This document shows, piece after piece, positions 53,529 to 60,782 of a DNA stretch of 64,000 bases; position 1 is the first letter of the stretch, and every line of letters begins with the position of its first letter. Location: the IMG/VR virus record IMGVR_UViG_3300025929_000012, positions 1-64,000 of that record. One strand, 5' to 3'. The notes beneath the pieces are model-generated. The model was not told where the DNA came from. It searched no databases and saw only the letters and a list, made by a program, of their open reading frames with translations. The DNA is from a virus. A program made the translations under genes and the position numbers.

Positions 53529-53776
53529 GCGGCCGGTGGGAGCACGACGACGGCGAAGCCCGGTGGGAGCTGGTCGCCTACCGCGAGGACGTCCCCAGGA
53601 TGACCACGGACCGGATTGTCGGCGCATGGGTGACTGACGAGATGATCGCGTCGGTGGCCAGCCCGCAGAGGCTCGCCGTGAGCCTGTTCAATACGATCGG
53701 GTCGGTGCCGCCCCCGCTGGAGGAGCACCTTCCGCCGTGGGACCCGAACGTGGTCACCTGCGGGGCCGGATCGTGA
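53525..53776 (+). CDS. Hypothetical protein
   Basis: The 83-residue product (WELVAYREDVPRMTTDRIVG, SLFNTIGSVPPPLEEHLPPW) is coupled to both neighbours. Function unknown. Confidence 0.5.
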   Translation: MSGRWEHDDGEARWELVAYREDVPRMTTDRIVGAWVTDEMIASVASPQRLAVSLFNTIGSVPPPLEEHLPPWDPNVVTCGAGS

Positions 53777-54087
53777 GCGGCTTCAATAAGCCGGTGCCGA
53801 AGGTTGCCCGGGTGCTGCTGCGGGTTGAGTGGATGGACGGGCAGGTCCGGGAGTTCGACGCCGAGGAACCGCACGGGCTGGAGGTGGCCATCGGGCGGGA
53901 GCCGCCACCGCCGGACTTCGACGCGTGGGCGGAGGCGCTGGGGAATGAAGCGGGCCTGTGGAGGCCAGAGCACCTGCTGGGCCCGGAGGCGATCTACGAC
54001 GGGGGCGCGTTCGGCGTCGAGGTGAGGTTCAAGGCCAACTCGGACAGCAGCAGGCACCCGTTCACGATCCGGGAGCCGGAACTGTGA
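53773..54087 (+). CDS. Hypothetical beta-rich protein
   Basis: The 104-residue product (VARVLLRVEWMDGQVREFDA, GVEVRFKANSDSSRHPFTIR) is strand-rich. GTG 53773 overlaps the previous stop. Function unknown. Confidence 0.5.
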   Translation: MSGFNKPVPKVARVLLRVEWMDGQVREFDAEEPHGLEVAIGREPPPPDFDAWAEALGNEAGLWRPEHLLGPEAIYDGGAFGVEVRFKANSDSSRHPFTIREPEL

Positions 54088-54260
54088 CCGCGCCCGCGTT
54101 CACCTGCCCGTGCTGCGGCGCGGTGTCGCATCACCCTGCCGACGTTGAGTTCCGCTACTGCGGACGCTGCCACTGGTACACGGGTGATCCTGAGCTCGGC
54201 CCGGTGCACCTCGCGGATGCGTGCGAGGCCCGGACTGCGCCTACAGCTCGCGGAGGGTGA
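54084..54260 (+). CDS. Zinc-ribbon protein
   Basis: The 58-residue product has CPCCGAVSHHPADVEFRYCG followed by RCHWYTGDPELGPVHL, a clear C-x2-C...C-x2-C type zinc ribbon seen in actinobacterial phage proteins. It is the last gene of this island. Confidence 0.6.
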   Translation: MTAPAFTCPCCGAVSHHPADVEFRYCGRCHWYTGDPELGPVHLADACEARTAPTARGG

Positions 54261-54621
54261 GCCCGGCTGCCTGCGCTGCCGCGTAAGCCCGTTCAGCGAC
54301 CGCGTCCGGTACCTCGGTGCCGTACACGTCGATGGTGACCGTCTCCCCGCCAGCCTCAAGGGGGGGCACGATCAGCTCGGTCATCGGGGGGACGGTGGCG
54401 AGGTTCACGTGCCCTTCGCGGGCGGGCTCCATCGGCTGGGGGAAGACGGCGGTGCCGGTGTCGGTGACCGCCACCCCGCCGGCCTGCGCGGTACCCTCCT
54501 CGGCAGGCGGGGGGAACCCGGTGGGGATCGGCGGCGGCACGGGCGGGTCCTCTACGGGCACCACGGGCGGGTCCGCGGCGTCCGCCGGCTCCGGCGCGTC
54601 TTGCTCGGGCGTGAAGGGCAC
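54241..54621 (-). CDS. Hypothetical protein, acidic and Pro-rich N-terminus
   Basis: The 126-residue product has a long Pro/Glu-rich start (EPADAADPPVVPVEDPPVPP) and a folded C-terminus (TVTIDVYGTEVPDAVAERAY). In the structural module it may be a connector or decoration-associated protein. It overlaps the plus-strand zinc gene by 20 bases at the 3' end. Confidence 0.5.
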   Translation of the reverse strand: MPFTPEQDAPEPADAADPPVVPVEDPPVPPPIPTGFPPPAEEGTAQAGGVAVTDTGTAVFPQPMEPAREGHVNLATVPPMTELIVPPLEAGGETVTIDVYGTEVPDAVAERAYAAAQAAGLTLREL

Positions 54622-54631
54622 TGCGAGCCTC

Positions 54632-55003
54632 CTAAGGGACGGGAACGCACTGATACAGCGTGACGCTGTTGCCGGTGACCACGGAGAAGTCGACGTAGGC
54701 CATGCCGGAGCCGTCGGCCTGGGTGAAGTCAGCGGCGGACCACGGGCCGAAGATGTAGTTGGTGGAGTTCGCCACCGCGGCCTGGATCGTGGACGCCGGG
54801 TACGCCTGGCCTTGCACCTTCCGGCCGATGTTCGACTGGACGTTCCCGGCCCCCGCAGCGCCGACGTACACGACGAGGAAGACCATCCCGTTGTTCGTGA
54901 ACTGGACGCCGGTGAAGGTCGCGAGAGACTGGGCGCCTGACGTGGGGAGGAGCAGGCCGGATGGCCCGGCGAGGTTGACCGGGGTGAGGGTGACGCGTGC
55001 CAT
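54632..55003 (-). CDS. Structural (head/tail) protein, beta-rich
   Basis: The 123-residue product (RVTLTPVNLAGPSGLLLPTS, FTGVQFTNNGMVFLVVYVGA) is a small beta-rich protein with the strand pattern of phage connector or decoration-type proteins. Place matches. Function inferred from the module. Confidence 0.6.
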   Translation of the reverse strand: MARVTLTPVNLAGPSGLLLPTSGAQSLATFTGVQFTNNGMVFLVVYVGAAGAGNVQSNIGRKVQGQAYPASTIQAAVANSTNYIFGPWSAADFTQADGSGMAYVDFSVVTGNSVTLYQCVPVP

Positions 55004-55044
55004 CGCCGCCGCCTTCCGCTAGTGGGACTGGTAGGGCAGCCGGG

Positions 55045-55476
55045 TCACGTGGAGTCAGCCAGCCACTTCTGGAAATCGCCGTAGACGATGATCGGGCACG
55101 ACGTGACGGTGCTCCCGGCGGTGATGCCGAGGCGGATGTAGGAGCCGGGGAAGCCGCCGTTGACGGGGATGATGAAGCTCGCGCCCGTGACCGCGGTGAT
55201 CGCGGTGATGGTGGTGCCGACTCCGTTGAGGGGGTTGGTGATCAGCCCGGCGGCAGCTGCTCCGGAGGCGCCGATCCACGTGGTGCCGTTGTCGGGGCTT
55301 ACCTGGAGGAACGGCAGGATCGTGGGGGTGCCGGCGATGGTGCCGAAGATCCCGTACACGTAGCCGCGGACCCAGTCCGACGCGCTGAACGCGGGGCCGT
55401 AAGTGGTCGCCGCGGCGGCTAGGGTGGTCTGGGGGTAAAGCTTGACGACGTCGCTCTCGTACCCGATGGGACTCAA
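55045..55476 (-). CDS. Structural (tail-associated) protein
   Basis: The 143-residue product (DVVKLYPQTTLAAAATTYGP, IAGTPTILPFLQVSPDNGTT) is beta-rich without motifs. Such proteins at this position in siphophages are minor tail or head completion proteins. Confidence 0.55.
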   Translation of the reverse strand: MSPIGYESDVVKLYPQTTLAAAATTYGPAFSASDWVRGYVYGIFGTIAGTPTILPFLQVSPDNGTTWIGASGAAAAGLITNPLNGVGTTITAITAVTGASFIIPVNGGFPGSYIRLGITAGSTVTSCPIIVYGDFQKWLADST

Positions 55477-55501
55477 CTCCTTGACACGGAGGCCAGCGGC
55501 C

Positions 55502-55936
55502 TCAGTTGCTCACTTCGATGAGGTACTGGCAAACAAAACTGAACCTGTCTGCGTCGTCAGGCTCCCCTGACAGCGGCGCTGGTGCCCCCGACAGCCGGTG
55601 CGCGGTCACGATCACCTGGCCGGACGGCAGCGTCACCGGGTAGGCCGCGGCGAAGATGAGGGCATCGAGGCGGTGGGCGAGCGCCTCAGCGGCGGACTGG
55701 GCGCCCGGGGAGCCGTCGCCGCCCTGCGGCCCCCGTACGCGGGCCTGGAAGCCGCACACGTCGGTGGCGCCCTCAAGGCGGTACCCGGCCCCGGGGGTCG
55801 GCGTGATCACGCACACCTGGTCAGGGCTATCGGGGATGTACGGGCCGAGGTAGAACGGGACGCCGGTCTCCTGGTTAGAGTCCCACCCGCCGAGGGTCGA
55901 AAGCCACGAGATCAACGCTGCGGACGGGACGGGCAT
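55502..55936 (-). CDS. Tail completion/terminator-like protein
   Basis: The 144-residue product (AALISWLSTLGGWDSNQETG, GAQSAAEALAHRLDALIFAA) has the small alpha/beta shape of tail terminators/minor capsid proteins in this position. Its ATG lies within the 3' end of the next gene upstream (about 60-base overlap). Confidence 0.55.
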   Translation of the reverse strand: MPVPSAALISWLSTLGGWDSNQETGVPFYLGPYIPDSPDQVCVITPTPGAGYRLEGATDVCGFQARVRGPQGGDGSPGAQSAAEALAHRLDALIFAAAYPVTLPSGQVIVTAHRLSGAPAPLSGEPDDADRFSFVCQYLIEVSN

Positions 55937-56465
55937 CGCTCACCCCGGGCGTGGTCTCGGAGCCGGAGCACTGCCCGTCAATGGCCTGATGGCAGCCGTT
56001 GTCCTGCCAGACTGCGGCCGGGCAGGAGCATTCCGGGCCTTGACTAGGGCGGACCGGGCACCCGGGATGGGAATACGCGCACCAGTGCAGTCCGGCGAAG
56101 GTGACGCCGCCCGGCTGGCAGGCGAGGACGGCGAGGCCCCGGGCGAGGTGGTTGAACACTTCCCCGGCGGACCAGGACGGCTCACCGCGCACGTGGCAGT
56201 AGCACTTCGGGCTGACACAGCCTTCACCGTGGCAGCGGCAGTCCCTCACCGTGCAGCGCGGCCCGGAAAGGTGCCCGGCCAGTTCTTTCGCCCCGTGGCC
56301 GAACCGGGGGCCGCCGCCGTACTGGAGGACGTCGCCCTGTGACCCGGTGACGCTGGCCGCCTCTTCCGCGATCCGGTGGCGTTCCGCGAACGGCAGGCCC
56401 CGCACCTCGGCGAGGTGCATCGGGACGGCGACTTCAAGGGTGATCGCGAGGACCCCGCTATCCAC
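55875..56465 (-). CDS. Head-tail module protein with Cys-rich C-terminus
   Basis: GTG 56465 gives 196 residues (LAITLEVAVPMHLAEVRGLP, ERHRIAEEAASVTGSQGDVL) then a Cys/His-rich part (RCTVRDCRCHGEGC, CYCHVRGEPSW, WCAYSHPGCP). The N-terminal part fits a head-tail connector-type protein; the Cys-rich tail is unusual. Function inferred from location. Confidence 0.5.
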   Translation of the reverse strand: MDSGVLAITLEVAVPMHLAEVRGLPFAERHRIAEEAASVTGSQGDVLQYGGGPRFGHGAKELAGHLSGPRCTVRDCRCHGEGCVSPKCYCHVRGEPSWSAGEVFNHLARGLAVLACQPGGVTFAGLHWCAYSHPGCPVRPSQGPECSCPAAVWQDNGCHQAIDGQCSGSETTPGVSDARPVRSVDLVAFDPRRVGL

Positions 56466-57144
56466 GGGCTGCCCTCGCCTTGTCCCGTTCCCGGCGGCGC
56501 AGGACCCCCATGACGCTGTCGTTGCCGGAACGGCACACGTGAGCGCCCCGCCGGTCATTGCCCCACAGCCGCGACGGCTGCTCGCCCTCATGCCACAGGC
56601 GCAGGAACCGCAGCCGGGCCAGCCGGACGCGCCGGTAGTAGGCGCCCATCCGCAGCCCCAGCGCAGCCGCGGCCTTGCCGTACTCGTCATGCACCGCCAG
56701 CGCCAGCAGCGCTTCCCGGTCCACGTCGCGGAGCCGCGCCCACACCTGCCACAGCGCGAGCCGCTCCACGATGCCGTTCTCCGGCGAGGGAGTGACCCGC
56801 ACTGCCTCATTCCAGTACAGGGCGTAGCTGGGCCTCTCGCTGCCGTCCGGTTTCAGGCCCCAGTGGTGCCGCTCGTCGGTCAGGAACCCCGACAGTGCCT
56901 CCCACCCGGCATGCACTAGCTCAGACGGCTCAGGGCGGTCCTCAGCGGCGTACAGGGCCTCCGCGATGCCTGACCAGGCGAGGTGGTAGCGGAGCCGCCG
57001 GTCAGCGTTCCTCGCCCATCCCCGGGACAGCGCCGAGCGTGCCAGGACGTCCAGGTCGGCGAGGTTGTAGCCGTGGCGCAGCGCGTGAACGTCCTCGTAA
57101 GCGAGTTGCACCCTCACCCGCCCGCAGTGCTCGGAGCCGCTCAC
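56458..57144 (-). CDS. Sigma-like / HTH DNA-binding protein
   Basis: The 228-residue product ends with a helix-turn-helix-like block (VDREALLALAVHDEYGKAAA, ALGLRMGAYYRRVRLARLRF) reminiscent of region 4 of sigma factors, and a mid-part (HAGWEALSGFLTDERHHWGL). Such proteins occur near the head module of actinophages. It could regulate late transcription. Confidence 0.6.
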   Translation of the reverse strand: MSGSEHCGRVRVQLAYEDVHALRHGYNLADLDVLARSALSRGWARNADRRLRYHLAWSGIAEALYAAEDRPEPSELVHAGWEALSGFLTDERHHWGLKPDGSERPSYALYWNEAVRVTPSPENGIVERLALWQVWARLRDVDREALLALAVHDEYGKAAAALGLRMGAYYRRVRLARLRFLRLWHEGEQPSRLWGNDRRGAHVCRSGNDSVMGVLRRRERDKARAARG

Positions 57145-57322
57145 GGGCGGCGGGATCGGCGGGCAGCCCCCAGCGCCCCGACTTCTGCCGCGCCAGCCCT
57201 GCGTCTGCGGGGTCCTTGCACAGGACGGGTGGGACGCGCTTGCGGTCTACGTCGTGGTGGCGGTCGAACGCGGTCAGGCCGGTGAACCAGCGCAGGCAGG
57301 CGGCGCACTGGCAGGCGGGCAT
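57002..57322 (-). CDS. FDXHR-type putative zinc-binding protein
   Basis: The N-terminal ~55 residues match the FDxHR zinc-binding family: CQCAACLRWFTGLTAFDRHH, DVDRKRVPPVLCKDPADAGL, GRWGLPA. The C-terminal half is Arg-rich and overlaps the start of the next gene, so the real end may be earlier. Small zinc proteins of this kind are common in Streptomyces and phages. Confidence 0.65.
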   Translation of the reverse strand: MPACQCAACLRWFTGLTAFDRHHDVDRKRVPPVLCKDPADAGLARQKSGRWGLPADPAARERLRALRAGEGATRLRGRSRAAPRLQPRRPGRPGTLGAVPGMGEER

Positions 57323-57351
57323 CGCTCACCTCAACCGGCTACGGTGAGCGG

Positions 57352-57738
57352 ATGACACTTCACGATGAGCTAACAACCGAGGTCCGCCGTATCAACTGGG
57401 GCTGGTTCGGGGAGCCATGGCCGTCAGGCATCTGCTACGGCGACGACGGCCGGCTGCTGGAGGAGATGCGCAAGCCGTTCCCCGCAGGTGAGAACTGCCT
57501 GTACTGCGATGAGCCGTTCGACGAGGCCGCCGGTGATTCCGGGCAGGCGAGACCGCTCACCGGGCCGTCCGGCCGGTCAGAGATCCGCCATGTCCACAAG
57601 GAGTGCGGGCTCCGTGAGGTGACCGGTTCGGTTGCCTGCCTTGAAGGCCACCACCGGCACGACACGGGGCAGTCCCGGCGGCAGGAGGCGCTTGCAGCAT
57701 GGGCGTGGGTTCAGGAGCACGGGACGGCGGGCGGATGA
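57352..57738 (+). CDS. Small zinc-site protein, leaderless candidate
   Basis: ATG 57352 follows TACGGT by 6 nt. The 128-residue product has INWGWFGEPWPSGICYGDDG, then CLYCDEPFDEA and CLEGHHRHDTGQ. Probably a zinc-binding accessory protein in a plus-strand island. Confidence 0.6.
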   Translation: MTLHDELTTEVRRINWGWFGEPWPSGICYGDDGRLLEEMRKPFPAGENCLYCDEPFDEAAGDSGQARPLTGPSGRSEIRHVHKECGLREVTGSVACLEGHHRHDTGQSRRQEALAAWAWVQEHGTAGG

Positions 57739-57944
57739 CCGGCGACACGGCGGCGCAGACTGAATCGCGGTCCGTGCCCGCCTTCCTGGTGCGGAACGTG
57801 CAGGAGCTAGCCTTCAGGATCGCGCAGGACCCGTACGCATGGCAGGTGGCCAGCGACCTGCGCAAGCTCGGGCTTGAGGTAGCGCTCCAGGTCCAGCCGC
57901 TCAGAAGCCCCGGCTCCACAGGAAGCGGAGCTGTTTCGCCGTGA
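57735..57944 (+). CDS. Small hypothetical protein
   Basis: ATG 57735 overlaps the previous stop. The 69-residue product (FLVRNVQELAFRIAQDPYAW, DLRKLGLEVALQVQPL) has helix/strand character. Its 3' end overlaps the convergent minus-strand gene by 44 bases. Confidence 0.5.
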   Translation: MTGDTAAQTESRSVPAFLVRNVQELAFRIAQDPYAWQVASDLRKLGLEVALQVQPLRSPGSTGSGAVSP

Positions 57945-58305
57945 ACCGTGACGGCACGGGGTGATGCAGCCGGTAAAGCGCCTTCAGTTCCTCTTCGGAC
58001 AGGCGATGCTGACGCGGGGGGCGGTCGTAGACGGTGACGCCGTCACTAGTCACGCTCGGGTGGCCGGAGGCCCGCAGGTTGGCGTACAAGACCGGAGCCC
58101 TGGTTGCGACCCCGCCCTCTTCGGCAAGGTTCTCCATGCTCTCAGCAAGCGACGCCTCGCCGCCATCCTTAAGCAGCCGGTCAGCGTACGCCTGAAGGTA
58201 GCGGGGGTGGTTGTCTAGCAGCGGCTGGGAGAGGTACAGCGCCTGCCCGCCCCTGGGATGCCTTAGGTCCAGGCCCTCGGGTAAGTGCTGGTAGCGCGCG
58301 TACAT
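57901..58305 (-). CDS. Hypothetical protein, probably the C-terminal part of a frameshifted gene
   Basis: The 134-residue product contains RHPRGGQALYLSQPLLDNHP, a segment recurrent in actinophage head-module proteins, and ends with LRFLWSRGF. The upstream frame at 58181-58399 supplies the missing N-terminus (MASTFGERIDALKEIVG). A one-base change near the CGCGCGC run at about 58298-58304 would join them. Confidence 0.55.
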   Translation of the reverse strand: MYARYQHLPEGLDLRHPRGGQALYLSQPLLDNHPRYLQAYADRLLKDGGEASLAESMENLAEEGGVATRAPVLYANLRASGHPSVTSDGVTVYDRPPRQHRLSEEELKALYRLHHPVPSRFTAKQLRFLWSRGF

Positions 58306-58399
58306 CTAAAATCTGGTCGACAACTACACTGCCGACCAGATCGCCGCTACCAACGATTTCCTTCAGGGCATCGATGCGCTCGCCAAAGGTGGAAGCCAT
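58181..58399 (-). CDS. N-terminal part of the frameshifted gene above
   Basis: Residues 1-30 (RIDALKEIVGSGDLVGSVVV) read as folded protein; from about base 58310 the product is Pro/Arg-rich. The natural continuation is in the frame beginning at 58305. Its ATG shares bases with the start of the divergent plus-strand gene at 58398. Confidence 0.45.
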   Translation of the reverse strand: MASTFGERIDALKEIVGSGDLVGSVVVDQILDVRALPALTRGPGPKASQGRAGAVPLPAAARQPPPLPSGVR

Positions 58400-58667
58400 G
58401 ACCCCCTATCACCTCCCCTCAGCGACTGAGGCGAGCCGCGCGGACGCGGCGCTGGCCGTGATCTTCAGCAACCCGTGCGCCTGCCCGGAACGCCACGCGG
58501 GCAGCCCGGACGGCGCTTGTGGGCTCCGGGCTGCGAATACGATCAGTCACGCCGGAGCGGACCTCGCGGTGTGCATCCCCTGCGTGCGGTGCCTGCTTGA
58601 CGTAGAATTCGCGGTACCCCCGGGGCGCGCAAGCGGGTCAGCGAGCAGGCGCCTGCGGACTGGCTAG
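58398..58667 (+). CDS. Small zinc-site protein
   Basis: The 89-residue product has CACPERHAGSPDGACGLRAA and CIPCVRCLLDVEFA, so a probable zinc site. It starts in the very base pairs that also encode the start of the minus-strand gene at 58399. Function unknown. Confidence 0.55.
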   Translation: MTPYHLPSATEASRADAALAVIFSNPCACPERHAGSPDGACGLRAANTISHAGADLAVCIPCVRCLLDVEFAVPPGRASGSASRRLRTG

Positions 58668-58766
58668 GGACCGTGATACTGCGCGGGGCACGAGCCTGCT
58701 CGATCGGCAGGCCGGTGCGGCGCAAGTCACGGGAACGGCCCCGGGGGGATCACAGGACGGGTGCGC

Positions 58767-59120
58767 TCACGGCGGGAAGCCGAGCCGCCGCATCGTGTCG
58801 GCCGCCTCGGGCAGCTTCATGCTCAGACCGTTCGGGGTGCTGGACCATCCGGGGTAGGCAGCCGAGTAGTCCCGGTCCAGCTGCACCGCTTCCTTCTCCA
58901 GGGCATCCCCGTACTCGGCCTGCGTGATGACGCCCTTGCTGACCAGCAGCCCGGTCAGCGCGGTCACCTCGGCGCGGAGCAGGATGGTGACCTCACGGTG
59001 ATCACGGACGGCCTTCGACTCCCCGTCGCTGTCGGGGCGGGTGCCGAGCTGCCAGCCGGTGAAGAACTTCCGCCACTTGGCCAGCTTCTCCAGCGCCGCC
59101 ATCAGGCTCTCGTCACTCAT
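58767..59120 (-). CDS. Head-module hypothetical protein
   Basis: The 117-residue product (LEKLAKWRKFFTGWQLGTRP, VTILLRAEVTALTGLLVSKG, EAADTMRRLGFP) recurs in actinophages near connectors. Its function is unknown. Coiled and soluble. Confidence 0.6.
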   Translation of the reverse strand: MSDESLMAALEKLAKWRKFFTGWQLGTRPDSDGESKAVRDHREVTILLRAEVTALTGLLVSKGVITQAEYGDALEKEAVQLDRDYSAAYPGWSSTPNGLSMKLPEAADTMRRLGFPP

Positions 59121-59162
59121 GGTGAGTCACCGTATCGCCTGCGCTGAGGCGATGACGGCCAT

Positions 59163-59672
59163 TCACCGCCACCCGTCAGCGAGCCGTGAACCCGGTGCCC
59201 CGGCTGGCATGATGCCGCCCCGGCCGTCGGGTTCGGTGCCGCTGTCTTCCCAGGTGAAGATCCTCGGCAGCCGGTTGACGACCTTCCCTGGACGGTCAAC
59301 GGGGTCAGCGGGGCCGGTGGGCGCGACGTCGATCCTTCCCGCCGCCACGTCCTTGAGCGTCGAGATGGCGTCAAGATAACCCAGGTAGACCGGGTCCATT
59401 GGCGAAAGGTCTTTGCCTTTCCTGTACGTTAGCGTTCCGTAAAACGTGCCGATCTGGATGGTGCACGTTTTTACGAGGTCGGGGACCGTCACCGTGGGGT
59501 TGGCGGCATCCACGGCGTAACTCGTGCCGACGTAACTCGAAACCTTGGCGCTGGCCTGGGCGATCGCCGCCGAGAGCTGGTCATCGCCGAGCTGCGCGCA
59601 AGTCCCGGTTCCGGCGTCGGTACCTGCGACGTTGGCCCGGATGTCGCTTGGCAGACAATACATGGCGGCCAT
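59163..59672 (-). CDS. Head-tail connector / adaptor-like protein (DUF1320-like)
   Basis: The 169-residue product starts MAAMYCLPSDIRANVAG, then has QLGDDQLSAAIAQASAKVSS and VYLGYLDAISTLKDVAAGRI. This order, with the YC-P-D-I and D-D-x-L-x-x-A-I-A-x-A motifs, is typical of head-tail connector proteins of the DUF1320/gp6-type. It joins head and tail. Confidence 0.7.
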   Translation of the reverse strand: MAAMYCLPSDIRANVAGTDAGTGTCAQLGDDQLSAAIAQASAKVSSYVGTSYAVDAANPTVTVPDLVKTCTIQIGTFYGTLTYRKGKDLSPMDPVYLGYLDAISTLKDVAAGRIDVAPTGPADPVDRPGKVVNRLPRIFTWEDSGTEPDGRGGIMPAGAPGSRLADGWR

Positions 59673-59851
59673 CAGGGCACCGGCCTCTCGCTCGCCTCAC
59701 GGCCGTCGAGGCTGTGGTGTACCAGCAGCCATCCGTCTGAGCCGTCAGCGAGCGCCACGAGCCGCGCCTGGGGCACGCAGGCGCATTCCTCGCTGACCTC
59801 ATGCTCAATCAGGTCGCCCAGGGGGATGACGTGGGCCTCGTTGCCGCTCAT
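59672..59851 (-). CDS. Small head-module protein
   Basis: A 59-residue frame (MSGNEAHVIPLGDLIEHEVS, GWLLVHHSLDGREASERP) is recurrent in actinophages beside the connector. Its stop overlaps the connector ATG. Function unknown. Confidence 0.6.
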   Translation of the reverse strand: MSGNEAHVIPLGDLIEHEVSEECACVPQARLVALADGSDGWLLVHHSLDGREASERPVP

Positions 59852-59856
59852 GACCG

Positions 59857-60024
59857 TCAGGCCGGGTCGTCTGGTGCGCCGGCACAGCAGCAGCAGTCCC
59901 GGTCAGTGCAGCGGTCGCAGCGGCCACGCTTGCACGGGGGGCACACCCAGTCGCCGTCCAGGTCCGCGTCCGCCGGCTCCCCTGGGGCCGTCTCAGCGGC
60001 GGGAAGGCTGCCCTGCGCGGTCAC
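59857..60024 (-). CDS. Small zinc-ribbon protein
   Basis: The 55-residue GTG-started product has CPPCKRGRCDRCTDRDCCCC, a dense Cys cluster. It lies between two short structural-module genes and overlaps the gene upstream by 4 bases. Function unknown. Confidence 0.5.
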   Translation of the reverse strand: MTAQGSLPAAETAPGEPADADLDGDWVCPPCKRGRCDRCTDRDCCCCAGAPDDPA

Positions 60025-60257
60025 GGCACGAGGTCCCCGTCGTCATCGCCGTCGTCCCCGGCCGGCTGCCGCGCTCCCAGGTCACGGAGGGCTGACATGA
60101 GCTCGGCGATGCCCTCCGCCACGCACCCCGGCAGCCCCGCCGCCTCAGCCGGGGTCATCCCCGAGATCAGCGCACTGGCCGCGTGGGCACGGGCGATGAA
60201 CGACGCCACCGGCTCCACGTCGGCGACAGTGACCTTGACGACGGCGTAACGGGCCAC
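60021..60257 (-). CDS. Small hypothetical protein
   Basis: The 78-residue product (AVVKVTVADVEPVASFIARA, HAASALISGMTPAEAAGL) has a strand and helices, with an acidic C-terminus. Coupled to the next gene. Function unknown. Confidence 0.5.
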   Translation of the reverse strand: MARYAVVKVTVADVEPVASFIARAHAASALISGMTPAEAAGLPGCVAEGIAELMSALRDLGARQPAGDDGDDDGDLVP

Positions 60258-60266
60258 GGCCAGCCC

Positions 60267-60731
60267 TTACCTGTCCTTCGCCGCGTCCGGGTCAACCGAG
60301 AAATCGGTCTTCGGGTCGGTGGCCTCCGGGGCGTTCCTCGGGTCCGCCGGGTCGGTGACCTCCACCCGGGACGCGCCGGGCGGGTCGGGGCGGGCGCCGA
60401 ACTGCTCAGCCTTAGGCCGCTCCCCGAACAGGTCTCGTGCCCGGATCGCCGCCGCCGGGTCGTTCTGGTCCTTCGCGGGGCGGATCACCGGGACACGGTG
60501 GCGGGTCAGGAACCCGCGGGCGGTGTCCTCGTCCAGGACGACTGTCTCGCCCTTGTGGACGATGTCGGCCATCTTCTCCCCGCTCTTGGGGTCCGTGATG
60601 GTCCTGCTGATCGACAGGTTCGTGAGGGCTTCCCACAGGCGCGTGGTGACCTTCGGCTTCGGGTCGGCCTCTGCGGTCGCCGGCCTGGCCTCGGGCGGCG
60701 CAGCGGGCTCTGCGGGCTTTGCTGGGGGCAT
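60267..60731 (-). CDS. Head-module hypothetical protein, possibly scaffold-associated
   Basis: The 154-residue product has a Pro/Ala-rich N-terminus and RLWEALTNLSISRTITDPKS, then an acidic charged C-terminus. It lies between capsid/HNH genes and connectors. Function unknown. Confidence 0.5.
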   Translation of the reverse strand: MPPAKPAEPAAPPEARPATAEADPKPKVTTRLWEALTNLSISRTITDPKSGEKMADIVHKGETVVLDEDTARGFLTRHRVPVIRPAKDQNDPAAAIRARDLFGERPKAEQFGARPDPPGASRVEVTDPADPRNAPEATDPKTDFSVDPDAAKDR

Positions 60732-60782
60732 GGGTGACGTACCTCCATGGCGGTAGGGGAAATGCCCGCCACGGAGGGCGGG

